From Halopseudomonas laoshanensis (GTDB lineage Bacteria; Pseudomonadota; Gammaproteobacteria; Pseudomonadales; Pseudomonadaceae), in the NCBI RefSeq assembly GCF_008365385.1, contig NZ_QOVF01000002.1, forward strand, positions 434,001 through 498,000: a DNA stretch of 64,000 bases, read 5' to 3'. Both the position numbers and the translations under genes were made by a program. This document shows, piece by piece, positions 43,243 through 53,900 of the stretch (positions within the stretch are counted from its first letter, which is position 1; the number at the start of each line of letters is the position of its first letter). Below the pieces are notes generated by a model. It made no database searches and was not told the DNA's origin. It saw nothing but the letters and a program-made list of their open reading frames with translations.

Positions 43243-43857
43243 TTAAAGCACCTTCAACAACTCGATATCAAATACCAATGTGCTGTGCGGCGGAATGCTG
43301 CCTGCAGCACGAGCGCCATATGCCAGGTCGGACGGAATATACAAACGCCATTTCGCACCTTCCTGCATGAGCTGCAGCGCTTCGGTCCAGCCGGCGATCA
43401 CGCCACCGACGGGGAATTCCGCTGGCTGACCACGCTTGTAGGAGCTATCGAACACTTCACCGGTGATCAGCGTACCTTCGTAGTGAGTCTGCACGGTAGA
43501 ACTGGCCTGCGGCGTAGCACCAGTGCCTTCATTGACCACTTCATACTGCAGACCCGAGTCCAGGGTGATCACGCCTTCACGCTCGGCGTTCTTGATCAAA
43601 AACTCAACACCGGCCTGGCCCGCTTCACGGGCCGTAGCTTCAGCCGCCGCCTGCATCTTCGCCTGCAAGCCGGCAAAAGCCTGCTGCAGCGCGGCTTCAT
43701 CGACCTGGCTGGGCTGCTGGGTAAAAGCATCACGCAGGCCAGCGACCACCAGATCAATGCTCAGATCCGGTATATTGCTGCTACCGAGCTGATCGCCCAT
43801 CTGCCGGCCAATGCCGTAACTCACACGCTGTTCGTCAGTATCGAAGGTGTTGCTCAT
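43243..43857 (-). CDS. fklB: FKBP-type peptidyl-prolyl isomerase (FklB/FkpA-like)
   Basis: A 204-residue protein with an N-terminal dimerisation domain (TDEQRVSYGIGRQMGDQL, about 1-90) and a C-terminal FKBP domain (TGATPQASSTVQTHYEGTL, FDSSYKRGQPAEFPVGGVI, AYGARAAGSIPPHSTLVFD). No signal peptide is visible, so it is cytoplasmic and closer to FklB than to periplasmic FkpA. It accelerates prolyl isomerisation. It is convergent with ispB across a REP pair and divergent from the permease gene. Confidence 0.92.
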   Translation of the reverse strand: MSNTFDTDEQRVSYGIGRQMGDQLGSSNIPDLSIDLVVAGLRDAFTQQPSQVDEAALQQAFAGLQAKMQAAAEATAREAGQAGVEFLIKNAEREGVITLDSGLQYEVVNEGTGATPQASSTVQTHYEGTLITGEVFDSSYKRGQPAEFPVGGVIAGWTEALQLMQEGAKWRLYIPSDLAYGARAAGSIPPHSTLVFDIELLKVL

Positions 43858-43978
43858 GGCGGTGCTCCGCTAGAAAAAATGGCCGTCCAGCCTGACATAA
43901 AGTCAGGAAGAATTCACCAACGCCAGCGACTCCGTTACAATGCCCGGCTTTTCAGGCCTATCAATCAGAGACTCCCTC

Positions 43979-45271
43979 ATGCTGGAAAAACTTTTCCAAC
44001 TATCAGCCCACGGCACCAACGTGCGCACCGAAATCATCGCTGGCCTGACCACCTTCCTGACCATGGCCTACATCATTTTCGTCAATCCGATGATGATGGC
44101 TGACGCGGGTATTGATCCGGGCGCGGCGTTTGTAGCCACCTGTCTTGCTGCCGCCATCGGTTCGTTGATCATGGGCTTGTGGGCCAACTACCCGATCGCT
44201 CTGGCGCCAGGCATGGGGCTGAATGCGTTTTTCAGCTATACCGTTGTCGGCTCAATGGGCTACAGCTGGGAAGTGGCGCTGGGTGCAGTATTTATTTCCG
44301 GTTTCATGTTCTTTCTGCTGAGCATTTTCAAGATCCGAGAATGGATCATTAACAGCATACCCATGGCGCTGCGTTCAGCGATTGCCGCCGGTATCGGCCT
44401 GTTTCTAGCACTGATTGCGCTGAAGAACGCCGGCCTGGTGGTTGACCACCCCGCGACCCTGGTGGCGCTGGGCGACCTGACCCAACCCGCCCCCCTGCTC
44501 GCCGCGCTGGGTTTTGCCATCATCGTCGCCCTCGCCTACCGGCAGGTGACTGGTGCGGTCATGATCGGCATTCTGATCATTACCGGCATCAGCCTGATTG
44601 CCGGATTGAGCCAGGCCAGCGGCATCATGTCCGCGCCACCCAGCCTGGCCCCTACCTACATGCAGCTGGACATTCGTGGTGCGTTTGAAATTGGCATGCT
44701 CAGCGTGATTTTTGCCTTCCTGTTCGTCGACCTGTTCGACACCTCCGGCACCTTGATCGGTGTCGCCCAACGCGCCAACCTGGTCGACGAGAACGGCAAG
44801 ATGCCGCGCCTGGGTCGCGCGCTGATGGCTGACAGTACTGCTACCATGGCTGGCGCCGCGCTAGGCACCTCAACCACCACCAGCTATATCGAATCGGCGG
44901 CAGGTACAGCGGCAGGTGGCCGCACCGGCCTGACGGCCTGCGTAGTAGCGCTGCTGTTTCTGCTGGCGCTGTTTTTCTCGCCACTGGCTGGCGCAGTACC
45001 CGCTTTCGCCACTGCGCCGGCGCTACTATTTGTCGCCGTGCTGATGACGGGCGGACTCGTCCAAGTAAATTGGGATGATCTGACCGAAGCCGCGCCAGTA
45101 GTTATTACCGCGATCATGATGCCGCTGACCTTCTCTATCGCCAACGGCATCGCCCTGGGCTTTATCGCCTGGACGGTGATCAAGGTGTTCGCCGGGCGCT
45201 GGCAGGATCTGAATCCTAGCCTGTATATTCTGGCTGGCCTGTTCGTCATCAAACTAGCGTTGTTCAACTAA
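43979..45271 (+). CDS. NCS2-type purine permease (adenine/guanine/hypoxanthine group)
   Basis: A 430-residue transporter of the AzgA-like branch (COG2252), with about 14 transmembrane segments. [17 protein letters not shown] and [19 protein letters not shown] are typical, as is [16 protein letters not shown], the substrate-site Glu/Asp region. [18 protein letters not shown] is also typical. It imports purine bases with protons; the exact base cannot be told. The start at 43979 ([14 protein letters not shown]) is preferred over an ATG 39 bp upstream by homology of the N-terminus. Its stop overlaps the trmA start by one base (TAATG), so the two are coupled. Confidence 0.92.
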   Translation: MLEKLFQLSAHGTNVRTEIIAGLTTFLTMAYIIFVNPMMMADAGIDPGAAFVATCLAAAIGSLIMGLWANYPIALAPGMGLNAFFSYTVVGSMGYSWEVALGAVFISGFMFFLLSIFKIREWIINSIPMALRSAIAAGIGLFLALIALKNAGLVVDHPATLVALGDLTQPAPLLAALGFAIIVALAYRQVTGAVMIGILIITGISLIAGLSQASGIMSAPPSLAPTYMQLDIRGAFEIGMLSVIFAFLFVDLFDTSGTLIGVAQRANLVDENGKMPRLGRALMADSTATMAGAALGTSTTTSYIESAAGTAAGGRTGLTACVVALLFLLALFFSPLAGAVPAFATAPALLFVAVLMTGGLVQVNWDDLTEAAPVVITAIMMPLTFSIANGIALGFIAWTVIKVFAGRWQDLNPSLYILAGLFVIKLALFN

Positions 45272-46356
45272 TGGGCCTGTCATTCAACCCCGCCGATTAC
45301 GATCAGGAGCTCGCCGCCAAACGCCAGCGCCTGATTGACCTGCTTGTGCCTTTCAACGCGCCCGAGCCCCAGGTGTTCTCTTCACCCACAGAGCACTTTC
45401 GCTTACGCGCTGAATTCCGCCTGTGGTATCAGGATGGCCAGGCGCACTATGCGATGTTCGAGCCCGGCGAGAAATACAAAGCGGTATTGATCGAACAACT
45501 GCCGATCGCAAGCCGCCGCATCAACGAGTTGATGGGCCCGCTGCTGGAGGCCTGCAAAGCGGAGCCGCTGCTAGGCCGCAAGTTGTTTCAGATTGAATTT
45601 CTGACCACCTTATCCGGCGAAGCGCTGGTAACCTTGTGTTACCACCGCCCTATCGACGAGCAATGGGACGCCGCTGCGCAGGTGCTCGCCGAGCAGTTGG
45701 GCATCATGCTGATCGGCCGCAGCCGCGGTCGTAAGCGGGTACTGCAGCGCGATCATGTGGTCGAAGAGCTGCAGGTCGCGGACCGCACCTGGAGCTATCA
45801 GCAAGTGGAGGGAGGCTTTACCCAGCCCAATGGTCACGTCAATCAGCATATGCTCAGTTGGGCGCTTGACGCTGTAGGCGAAAATACCGATGACCTGCTT
45901 GAGCTGTACTGCGGCAACGGCAATTTCACCCTGCCGCTGTCCACCCGCTTTCGCAAGGTCATGGCCACCGAGCTGTCCAAGAGTTCCGTCAGATCGGCTA
46001 TCGCTAACCTGGAAATGAATCAGGTCGATAACGTCACCCTGATCCGCCTGGCCAGTGAGGAAGTCACCCAAGCCCTAACGGGCGTACGCGAGTTCAGGCG
46101 CCTACAGGGCATTGACCTGAGCAGCTACGACTTCGGCACCGTGTTTGTCGACCCCCCACGTGCTGGACTGGATCCGGCTACGCTGGAGCTGGTCAGACGA
46201 TACCAGCGCATCCTGTACATCTCCTGCAATCCGGAGACACTGGCGAACAATCTCGCCGAACTCGACAGCACCCACCGCATAACGCGCTGCGCGCTATTCG
46301 ATCAGTTCCCCTACACCCACCATATGGAATCAGGGGTGTTGCTAGAGCGCAGATAG
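45271..46356 (+). CDS. trmA: tRNA (uracil-5-)-methyltransferase
   Basis: A 361-residue SAM-dependent enzyme forming ribothymidine at U54 of tRNA. The SAM loop is [30 protein letters not shown] follows. The nucleophilic C319 is in YISCNPETL, and the general base E353 in HHMESG. It lacks the TRAM domain and Fe-S cysteines of RumA, which supports TrmA. It is coupled to the upstream permease by an overlapping stop/start. Confidence 0.95.
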   Translation: MGLSFNPADYDQELAAKRQRLIDLLVPFNAPEPQVFSSPTEHFRLRAEFRLWYQDGQAHYAMFEPGEKYKAVLIEQLPIASRRINELMGPLLEACKAEPLLGRKLFQIEFLTTLSGEALVTLCYHRPIDEQWDAAAQVLAEQLGIMLIGRSRGRKRVLQRDHVVEELQVADRTWSYQQVEGGFTQPNGHVNQHMLSWALDAVGENTDDLLELYCGNGNFTLPLSTRFRKVMATELSKSSVRSAIANLEMNQVDNVTLIRLASEEVTQALTGVREFRRLQGIDLSSYDFGTVFVDPPRAGLDPATLELVRRYQRILYISCNPETLANNLAELDSTHRITRCALFDQFPYTHHMESGVLLERR

Positions 46357-46370
46357 CGCTGCAGTTTATC

Positions 46371-46400
46371 GCCACGGCAGATCTGACCTCTGACCGTGGC
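46371..46400 (+). terminator. Possible terminator after trmA
   Basis: GCCACGG (46371-46377) and CCGTGGC (46394-46400) flank a 16-nt loop that itself contains the palindrome CAGATCTG. There is no T-tract. Confidence 0.4.
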
Positions 46401-46530
46401 TGACCACTATTACCCATCTCCGCTCTAGCACCATTTTGGCGCACCCATTTATCCTGTCCTATACTCTCGTGATCGACCCTACAAAAATAAATCAGCGAAG
46501 CTCAACGCTGACAGTCGAGGCACTGGACGC

Positions 46531-47949
46531 ATGGCACATGAACGCTTTCTGTACGAGAGCATCAGTCAGCAGTTGCGCAATCAGATACGCAGTGGCACCT
46601 ATCGTGCGGGTGAGCGCCTACCCTCTGTGCGCCGCCTCAGCCAGGTTTTTGGTGTAAGCATTAACACCGTTGTGCAGTGTTTCCGGCAGTTGGAGATAGA
46701 CGGAATTATCGATATCAGGCCGCGTTCTGGCGTTTTTGTCGCAAGCGCTTCCGCAGCACGACACCAACCCACTACCGTAACGCATTTCCCTTCCTTGCCC
46801 GTTGAAGTCTCACTAAGCGAAGACATCCTCCACTACATGGAACCGCATATGGAGGAGCATCTGGTGCATTTGGGCATTGCGTTACCCGCACGCGAGATCA
46901 TGCCTATAGAGCGCATTCTGCGCTCCCTGCGCGAGGTGACACGCAAACATGCGCTGCAGGCCTGGGATTACATGCACCCACATGGCCATGATGCCTTTAC
47001 TCATCAGTTGGCACGACGCAGCCTGAATTACCCTGTGCCCATCACGCAGGAAGACTTAATCATCACCAACGGCTGCATGGAGGCCATTGAACTGGCCCTG
47101 CGTACAGTTACCCGTCGTGGCGATACCGTAGCCGTGGAAACACCCACTTATTACGGAGCATTGGTTGCGCTGGAAGTGATGCAACGCAAGGCGCTGGAAA
47201 TTCCCACCCATTATCGCGACGGCATGTGTCTTTATACGCTGGAGCAGGCATTCAAACATGGACGAGTCAGCGCTTGCCTGGTGTCCTGCAACGCACAGAA
47301 TCCGCTGGGCTTTACCATGTCCGCAGAGCGCAAACGCAAGCTCGTCGAACTCGCTACACGCTACTCCGTACCTTTGATCGAGAATGACATATGGGGTGAC
47401 ACCGTCTACGCCGGTAACGCGCTACCAGCCAAGGCCTACGATGAAGCAGGCATGGTGATCTACTGCAATTCTTTTTCAAAGTCATTGATGCCAGGCATGC
47501 GCTTGGGCTGGGTGGCGCCAGGCCGCTTCCACCACCGTTTGCGCGAACTCAAACAGATCAGCAGCATCACCACCGCATCAGCGCCACAACTTCTGATGGC
47601 CAGGCTTATGGAAAGCGGCTTCTATGCGCAACATGTCCAGCAACTGCGGCGCCAATTGGCGGTGCAAACGCGAGAGACCGCCGCTGCGGTACTCGAAGCT
47701 TTCCCAGCCGGTACCCGAATCGATACCCCCACCGGTGGATGCGTACTCTGGGTAGGCCTGCCGAACCGTATAGACTCCAGGGTGCTATTTGACCGGGCCC
47801 TGACGAACGGTATTCATATCTTCCCCGGTAATGTGTTCTCCGCGGGACCCAGGCACTTCAATTATTTACGTCTGAATGCCGGCACGCCCATCAATGCCAG
47901 GCTGCACCAAGCGATCAATCAATTGGGTGAAATGGCGCGGGCTTTCTGA
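46531..47949 (+). CDS. MocR-type regulator: GntR DNA-binding domain fused to PLP aminotransferase domain
   Basis: A 472-residue protein. Residues 1-70 are a GntR winged helix (RAGERLPSVRRLSQVFGVSINTV). The rest is a fold type I aminotransferase domain with the PLP Lys317 in CNSFSKSLMPGMRLGW and NAQNPLGFTMS around N257. Such proteins usually sense an amino-group metabolite through PLP and control neighbouring genes. It precedes the DUF6351 lipoprotein gene on the same strand by 150 bp, which may be its target. The ligand is unknown. Confidence 0.92.
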   Translation: MAHERFLYESISQQLRNQIRSGTYRAGERLPSVRRLSQVFGVSINTVVQCFRQLEIDGIIDIRPRSGVFVASASAARHQPTTVTHFPSLPVEVSLSEDILHYMEPHMEEHLVHLGIALPAREIMPIERILRSLREVTRKHALQAWDYMHPHGHDAFTHQLARRSLNYPVPITQEDLIITNGCMEAIELALRTVTRRGDTVAVETPTYYGALVALEVMQRKALEIPTHYRDGMCLYTLEQAFKHGRVSACLVSCNAQNPLGFTMSAERKRKLVELATRYSVPLIENDIWGDTVYAGNALPAKAYDEAGMVIYCNSFSKSLMPGMRLGWVAPGRFHHRLRELKQISSITTASAPQLLMARLMESGFYAQHVQQLRRQLAVQTRETAAAVLEAFPAGTRIDTPTGGCVLWVGLPNRIDSRVLFDRALTNGIHIFPGNVFSAGPRHFNYLRLNAGTPINARLHQAINQLGEMARAF

Positions 47950-48099
47950 CCATCTCGCACTGCCGTTTGCACGCCGACTTTTCCCTCTGCAGATCTGTAC
48001 CAATGCTTTAAGCGAATCTGTGCCTGTTTACCCCATGACCAGCGTCTTAGCATGACTATGCCCGACAATCACAACAAAAAGGTCATAGAGGGATTCAAA

Positions 48100-50505
48100 A
48101 TGTCCGCCATTACGCGCTTATCAACACCCTTCGCAACCAGCCTACTCACTCTTGCCCTAACCGGCTGCCTCAGCTCAGGCGGATCAAGCTCCGACTCTGA
48201 CTCAGGTGGTCCCGGTGATTCGCCTCCAGACTTCACACTCAGCGTACTCTCCAGCGCGCCCGATCAGGTAAGCGGCGGCGACGTTCTGATTTCCGTAGAA
48301 GGTGACATGGCTCAGATCGACAGCGAGCTGGATCAACTGGAAGTATGGCTCAACGATGAGGAAATCGAGCCTGAACGTATCACCCGGCGTAATGGTCGCC
48401 TGGAGGTGCTGGTAGAAGGACTCGCATTGGGCGAGAACATACTAGAGCTGCATCATGCCGAGGATGGACCGCTTTCCAGCGTGACACTGACCAATCACCC
48501 AATCACTGGACCCATCTTCTCAGGCCCGCAGCAATACCCCTTCGTTTGCACCGTCAGCACCGAGCTGAACAAGCAGCCGCTGGTAGATACGGACGATGGT
48601 ATGGGTTTCCCCGTCTACGATGCCAACAACACGCAAATTGGCCTCAGCAAAGACTGCTCGATCGAACCCTATGTCGAGTTCTTCTATCGCGCGACCGATG
48701 ATACCTACAAACCTCTGCCCGATGACCGCAGCAGGCCCGCGGACCTCGCCACCACCACGCTCACAGATGGGCGCGTGGTCGACTTTATCGTGCGCCGCGA
48801 AGTGGGCACCATCAACCGTTTCATCTATAGCTACGCGACATTGGCGAACCTGAATGACGCCCCCGATGCGGCCTCAACCGAGCTCTGGAACGGCCGCGCG
48901 ATGTTCCACTTCCTCGGTGGCGTTGCCATCGGGCATACCCAGGGCCGCATCGACAACAATCGGTCCATGTCGCCGGAAGTGCTCGGCAAAGGTTATGCTG
49001 TGCTCTTCTCGACCGGCACCCGCACCAACTCCCACTACAACCTTCAGGTCGGCGGCGAAACCGCACTGATGGTGAAAGAGCACTTCGTCAAACGCTTTGG
49101 TACCCCCGAATACACCGTCGCGATCGGCGGCTCCGGTGGCGCGATCCAGCAATATGTCTACGCGCAAAACCATCCTGGGCTACTGGACGGTGGTGTGCCG
49201 CAATACTCCTATCCCGACATGGTGACCCAGACTATCCATATCGGTGATTGCGAATTGTTGGAACACTATATGGACGTGACCGACAAGGACAATAATCTAT
49301 GGACCACTACCGAGAATCGCAGCTGGCTGGTTGGTTTGAACTCCACTGATGCCTATCCAGATCCGTTTGCCTCCGCCAAGCTGATGCTCGGCTACAACAC
49401 CGCTCCCGGCATGACCGAATGCATCCCCGCTTGGCGAGGTCTCACTCCCTTGGTCATGAACCCGCTTTATGGTCAGGCACGCAATCAGGAGCAAATGCAA
49501 CCTCCCGGGATCATGGATACCGTGCAATGGACGCACTATGACGATCTGCGCAATATCTATGGCGTAGATGAAGACGGTCAACCGCGTACCCTGTTCGATA
49601 ATGTAGGCGTGCAATATGGCCTTCAGGCGCTCACAGATGGCAACATCACTCCAGCAGAGTTTCTCAAGCTCAACTCACAGATCGGGGGCTGGAAACACCC
49701 GAAAGACATGGTGCAGGAAGGCTTCCCGTTTATCGGAAGCGAGAGCGATGTACTCCAGGATCCCAGCCGCTTCGACCCCTGGAGCCGGCGTAATATGCGC
49801 CTGAGCCCGGATGGCAGTGCACCTGCCCCGCGAACCGAAGGCGACCTGCTGGCCATCAATGCAGCATACAGCTCGGGCATGGTATTCGACGGCGAGCTGA
49901 ATATTCCGGTGATCGACTGGCGGCATTATCTGGAAGAAGTACTGGATATGCACAACAGCCACCAGTCCTTCTCTGGCCGCCAGCGGATCCGCAACCAAAT
50001 GGGCCATTCGGACAATCAAGTGATCTGGTTTACCGACACCCGCCCGACCGACACCAGCGACCCGAATCGCCCACGGCCACAGGACGATTTCGACCAGACC
50101 TGGCAGGCGCTGGACGTACTTCACGAATGGATAACCAATATCCGTGAAAACCCGGAAGCGAGCATTGCGGAGAACAAGCCCGCCGCTGCCGTGGATAGTT
50201 GCTTTGAAACCAACGGCGAACTGATAGCAGCCGGTGAGAATGTATGGGACGGCATTATCGACAGCAACGCACCAGGCGCCTGCACACAGCGTTTCCCGAC
50301 CTATACCACTTCTAGAATGGTCGCGGGCGGGCCGATTGAAGGGAGTATTTTCAAATGCTCTCTGAAGCCGGTAACCACCGCCGTGTCTGACGGCACTTAT
50401 GGAGCTTGGACGCCAACCAGTGATCAGATCGAGGAGTTGCAGGCGATCTTCCCGCAGGGGGTGTGTGACTATAGCCAGGCGGATCAGGGTAGGCCGCAGG
50501 GTTGA
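48100..50505 (+). CDS. DUF6351 family lipoprotein, alpha/beta hydrolase-like
   Basis: An 801-residue envelope protein. Lipobox LTGC (Cys23) is followed by a Ser/Gly/Asp linker SSGGSSSDSDSGG and a beta-rich region. From about residue 140 the DUF6351 domain has a nucleophile elbow AIGGSGGAIQQY with S345. Several Cys (C150, C186 and others) could form disulphides in the periplasm. The start at 48100 (MSAITRLSTP) is chosen because AGAGGGA lies 7 nt before it; an ATG 48 bp upstream has none. The substrate is unknown; the elbow suggests an esterase or a related hydrolase of polymers or steroids. It follows a MocR-type regulator. Confidence 0.82.
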   Translation: MSAITRLSTPFATSLLTLALTGCLSSGGSSSDSDSGGPGDSPPDFTLSVLSSAPDQVSGGDVLISVEGDMAQIDSELDQLEVWLNDEEIEPERITRRNGRLEVLVEGLALGENILELHHAEDGPLSSVTLTNHPITGPIFSGPQQYPFVCTVSTELNKQPLVDTDDGMGFPVYDANNTQIGLSKDCSIEPYVEFFYRATDDTYKPLPDDRSRPADLATTTLTDGRVVDFIVRREVGTINRFIYSYATLANLNDAPDAASTELWNGRAMFHFLGGVAIGHTQGRIDNNRSMSPEVLGKGYAVLFSTGTRTNSHYNLQVGGETALMVKEHFVKRFGTPEYTVAIGGSGGAIQQYVYAQNHPGLLDGGVPQYSYPDMVTQTIHIGDCELLEHYMDVTDKDNNLWTTTENRSWLVGLNSTDAYPDPFASAKLMLGYNTAPGMTECIPAWRGLTPLVMNPLYGQARNQEQMQPPGIMDTVQWTHYDDLRNIYGVDEDGQPRTLFDNVGVQYGLQALTDGNITPAEFLKLNSQIGGWKHPKDMVQEGFPFIGSESDVLQDPSRFDPWSRRNMRLSPDGSAPAPRTEGDLLAINAAYSSGMVFDGELNIPVIDWRHYLEEVLDMHNSHQSFSGRQRIRNQMGHSDNQVIWFTDTRPTDTSDPNRPRPQDDFDQTWQALDVLHEWITNIRENPEASIAENKPAAAVDSCFETNGELIAAGENVWDGIIDSNAPGACTQRFPTYTTSRMVAGGPIEGSIFKCSLKPVTTAVSDGTYGAWTPTSDQIEELQAIFPQGVCDYSQADQGRPQG

Positions 50506-50512
50506 TAAAGAG

Positions 50513-50545
50513 AAAGGTGCAGCTTGAACGCTGCACCTTTTAAAT
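50513..50545. terminator. Bidirectional terminator between the DUF6351 gene and pilE
   Basis: AAAGGTGCAGC (50513-50523), loop TTGAAC, GCTGCACCTTT (50530-50540), a perfect 11-bp stem between convergent genes, followed by TAAAT. Confidence 0.85.
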
Positions 50546-50564
50546 CATTACCGTACTAACCCCA

Positions 50565-50990
50565 CTACCAACATGTAGCATTCGCTGCTGTTTTCGCGCC
50601 TGTATGAGTAAGGCCTAAATCACCGCAGGTATCATTAGCCTGCGGGGAACCATCAACTCGAGCGGCAGTGACGGTATAAGTCGCTCGAGCCACATTGCTC
50701 AATGCAAACGTATATCTACTATCCATATTTGACTCGGTAGTGCAGCCCAAGGTAGGCGCGGCCGCTACATAAGTTAGGTTAGTGCTGTAGTAACGTTCCA
50801 TAAACTGCGCGTGCTGAGTCAAGCAGGCTTTTGCACTGTCGCGATAAGTACGCATTATGTGCTGTTGATAGGCAGGGATAGCTATAGCTGACAGAATACC
50901 TATCACCACAACAACAATCATGACCTCAATAAGGGTGAAACCGAACTGGGACGTCTTGTGCGTACTGCTTAACTTCATCATAAGTTTCAT
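50565..50990 (-). CDS. pilE: Type IV pilus minor pilin PilE
   Basis: A 141-residue prepilin with leader ending TSQFG and [24 protein letters not shown]. The body matches PilE (RDSAKACLTQHAQFMERYYSTN). The C-terminal Cys pair is CGDLGL...ATCW. Three in-frame ATGs (50990, 50981, 50978) are possible; the first is 1 bp past the pilY1 stop. It is part of the priming complex that starts pilus assembly. The small pilY2 gene found before pilE in P. aeruginosa is absent. Confidence 0.92.
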   Translation of the reverse strand: MKLMMKLSSTHKTSQFGFTLIEVMIVVVVIGILSAIAIPAYQQHIMRTYRDSAKACLTQHAQFMERYYSTNLTYVAAAPTLGCTTESNMDSRYTFALSNVARATYTVTAARVDGSPQANDTCGDLGLTHTGAKTAANATCW

Positions 50991-50991
50991 C

Positions 50992-53900
50992 TCAGTTGGC
51001 CGGATTGATAAGTTCGCGCCATGACGTCCTGGCTGGTGCTACTTTTTGTAAATTCACCTTTCTGCCACCATCACCATCACCACCATCACCACCATCACCA
51101 TCACTAAGGTCATCAAATGGAATAAACATATTATCGTCAAGGAAGGACGGATTACTAAATCCTGCATTCAACCCCATACCAGAGACAAATGTCAGCACTC
51201 CATCAATTTCAACCATATCCACATTATCGAAGGCGCGATCGCGATCCAAATCGAAAAAGGTATCGGTCAACCTGGCACCCGTAAAAGGATCAATAGCCAT
51301 GATCACGCCACGACCAGTAGGGGCACAGGGGTCACTAGCATCTGGAATTCGCGTGTTACCGATCAAAGTCCTGCCCAAGAACTGGTTTGGGGTAATCATT
51401 CGCTCGCCAAGTGCCGCCGTTGACCCATTAGTGCCAACTTGAAACAAATCGATAAACCAGCCACGCTTGCCTAAAAGATCTTCACGAGCACCGGCTTCAA
51501 TTACCCTAGCCGTCACATCGGCAGACACCGCAACATCTGCCAAAATCCTCCTTTCCAGCAAATCAGCTGAACGCGTGGCCGTAGTAGAGCCACCGTTATC
51601 ATTGATGCCGTACCAGCTTTGCACCTGCGTGTCGGTCAGATCAGTATTGTTCAGGTATTGCCCGGTGCCGAAGAAGAGCCATAACTCCTGACTGAAAGGT
51701 GATCGACCTACCAAGGGAGCTGATGTGATAGGTTGCGGATTGTTGGATGGGTCACGTGCCTGGAATAATTTAACTATATTGCGGGGATTGTTCGACAACC
51801 CCGTCACCTTCCACAGATTGCCCTGCAAATCGCCAGCATAAATAACGTCGGCGATACCATCACCTTGGCTGTCCCATGCTCTTATGGCGGACAATCCGTT
51901 GTTAACATCAGTAGACATAGTCGTGATCGTGGAAACACCAGAAAAAAGGTTTAGGCTTATCAACGAAGCGGTGCCTGCAGAGCTATTCGGACCATTACCC
52001 AACAAAACGGACCAACTGCCATTGGCAATCTGAGCAATAACGGGTTCCCCCAAGTTATTACCCAGTGCTGGAATCTCGGCCGAGTTCTTTTCCCAAAGAA
52101 ACTGGACATTTGCGGGATCAGTCACATCAAGTGCAAATATCGCATTATTGGTACCATCCCTGGCTTTATTTAATCCACCTGCACCCAATGTGCCGACCAG
52201 AATAGTTCTCCAGTTGGAACCATCATATGCATCAGCCACCGTTAGCTCACCATCCACAAAATAGCGGTGTTCGTAAGCCGGGCTGGCTAACTCACCCATT
52301 CCATTGTTTATTACAGTGCGCGGCACATAGGCAAAAGTTTCAACACCACTGGCGGTTTGCCCTGTGGTTGCATTAAAGCCGTGCAACATACCGTCGTTGC
52401 TACCGACGTAAACAATTGGTGTTCTTGTGCTCTTAGAACTGGCGAAAGCTGCATAAGAACTTGAGCCATTGAAAGTCTGATTACGAAACAGGCCAACTGT
52501 TGGGCTGCCCACGAAAATCGGTTGGGAGTTGACAATATCTCCCAGCACACTCTGACGTACGCGAAAACCTGTGGCATTATTCTCATTGGTGCGCACACCG
52601 CGCAGATAGTTGACTACGTTTTCGGCCGTGCCTCCAGTGTCGCTGGTTAACGCGCTAGTAAGCGTCGTATTATTTATTCCACCAGTACCTGTAGCGAAAT
52701 TGACGAAAGCGGCTCCATTCCAAGTCTTGATATTACGATTAGCAGGAGCCGGCAATTTGGATGCAGCTGTCCACGCTGGAGCTGAGCTGAGAAGCCCTTC
52801 TTCACTGACGGTAAAAGCACTGAGGTCGCCGGTCCAGAGTCCGGAGGTATATTGCGCGCGGAAGGTGGCAGACCCCGACTCAAGCGAAGTCGAATTCAGG
52901 GCTAACGACGATCGACTACCGGCCTGCTCAGATTGGATGTCAGTAAAGGCCTGAGTTAGGCCGTCCACCATATCTTGGGCACTAGCTACAACATAAAAGT
53001 TATCCGGACGCTTGTATCCCTGCGAGTTAAGTGTTTCGCCATTGGTGTACCACATATCTTCCTGAATAGGATCGCTGTCCGGATTAAAGCTGTCGGGAAC
53101 CTTCAAACCACCATACTTTGCTGCAAGCCAGTATTGATTTGACGTTCTTCCTTTAAGGTCTCCACCTTCGAGAATGTCGATCCAGTATGTTGCTGCAGTC
53201 TGCTTGCCATCCATATCAGGACGCAGGTCCTTAGTATTGGCATCAAATGCCAACCCCGCTATCAATGCGGACCGCCCACCCGTTATATTCAGACCACCTT
53301 CCAACGCACTTATTCTTGCCACCCGAGCGGCAATATCCGCTCCATCATCTGGTTTAGGCACACGTGTATCAGGATGTGTGTTAGTGTCACCAATTCCCAG
53401 AAAGAAGTTTTTCTGACAGGCGAACTGAAGAGGGTCATCTTCTTCACTAGCCGTCCAGTTAATGATTGGCAAGCCACCGACCAAGCGATCTAACGCACCA
53501 CCTGATTGAGTGATGTTTATGTACTCTGAGCGGTTTGGTAAACCGCGCATATAGCGATAAGCTGTATAAAAAAGTTCGCTGACATTATCGTAGCGTTTGA
53601 ACAAGGTGTCCGGCACGATCTGACCACTGTTATTGATATAGCTAATGACCCCGCTATGCCTGACCTCAGACAATCCTGAATATCTTGACGTAGTAGCGCT
53701 AGCGTCGTTCGGATCAGGGTTCTGCACGAAAACGCCAGTATCGACATCCCATTCTGCGTTAGCGTTGCTTACTGCATTATTTTGATCATTAATTCGGCTT
53801 GGTCCAACATACTTCATGCGGGCATGCATAATCCCGCCATCACGATTGGGGTTAGGGGATGAGTTATCGTTCAGATAGCCAAAGGCGCTATATCGCATAT

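Noticed and set aside
51065..51104. Triplet tract as a phase-variation switch
   Set aside because: Units are three bases, so length changes would not shift the frame; kept only as an in-frame repeat.
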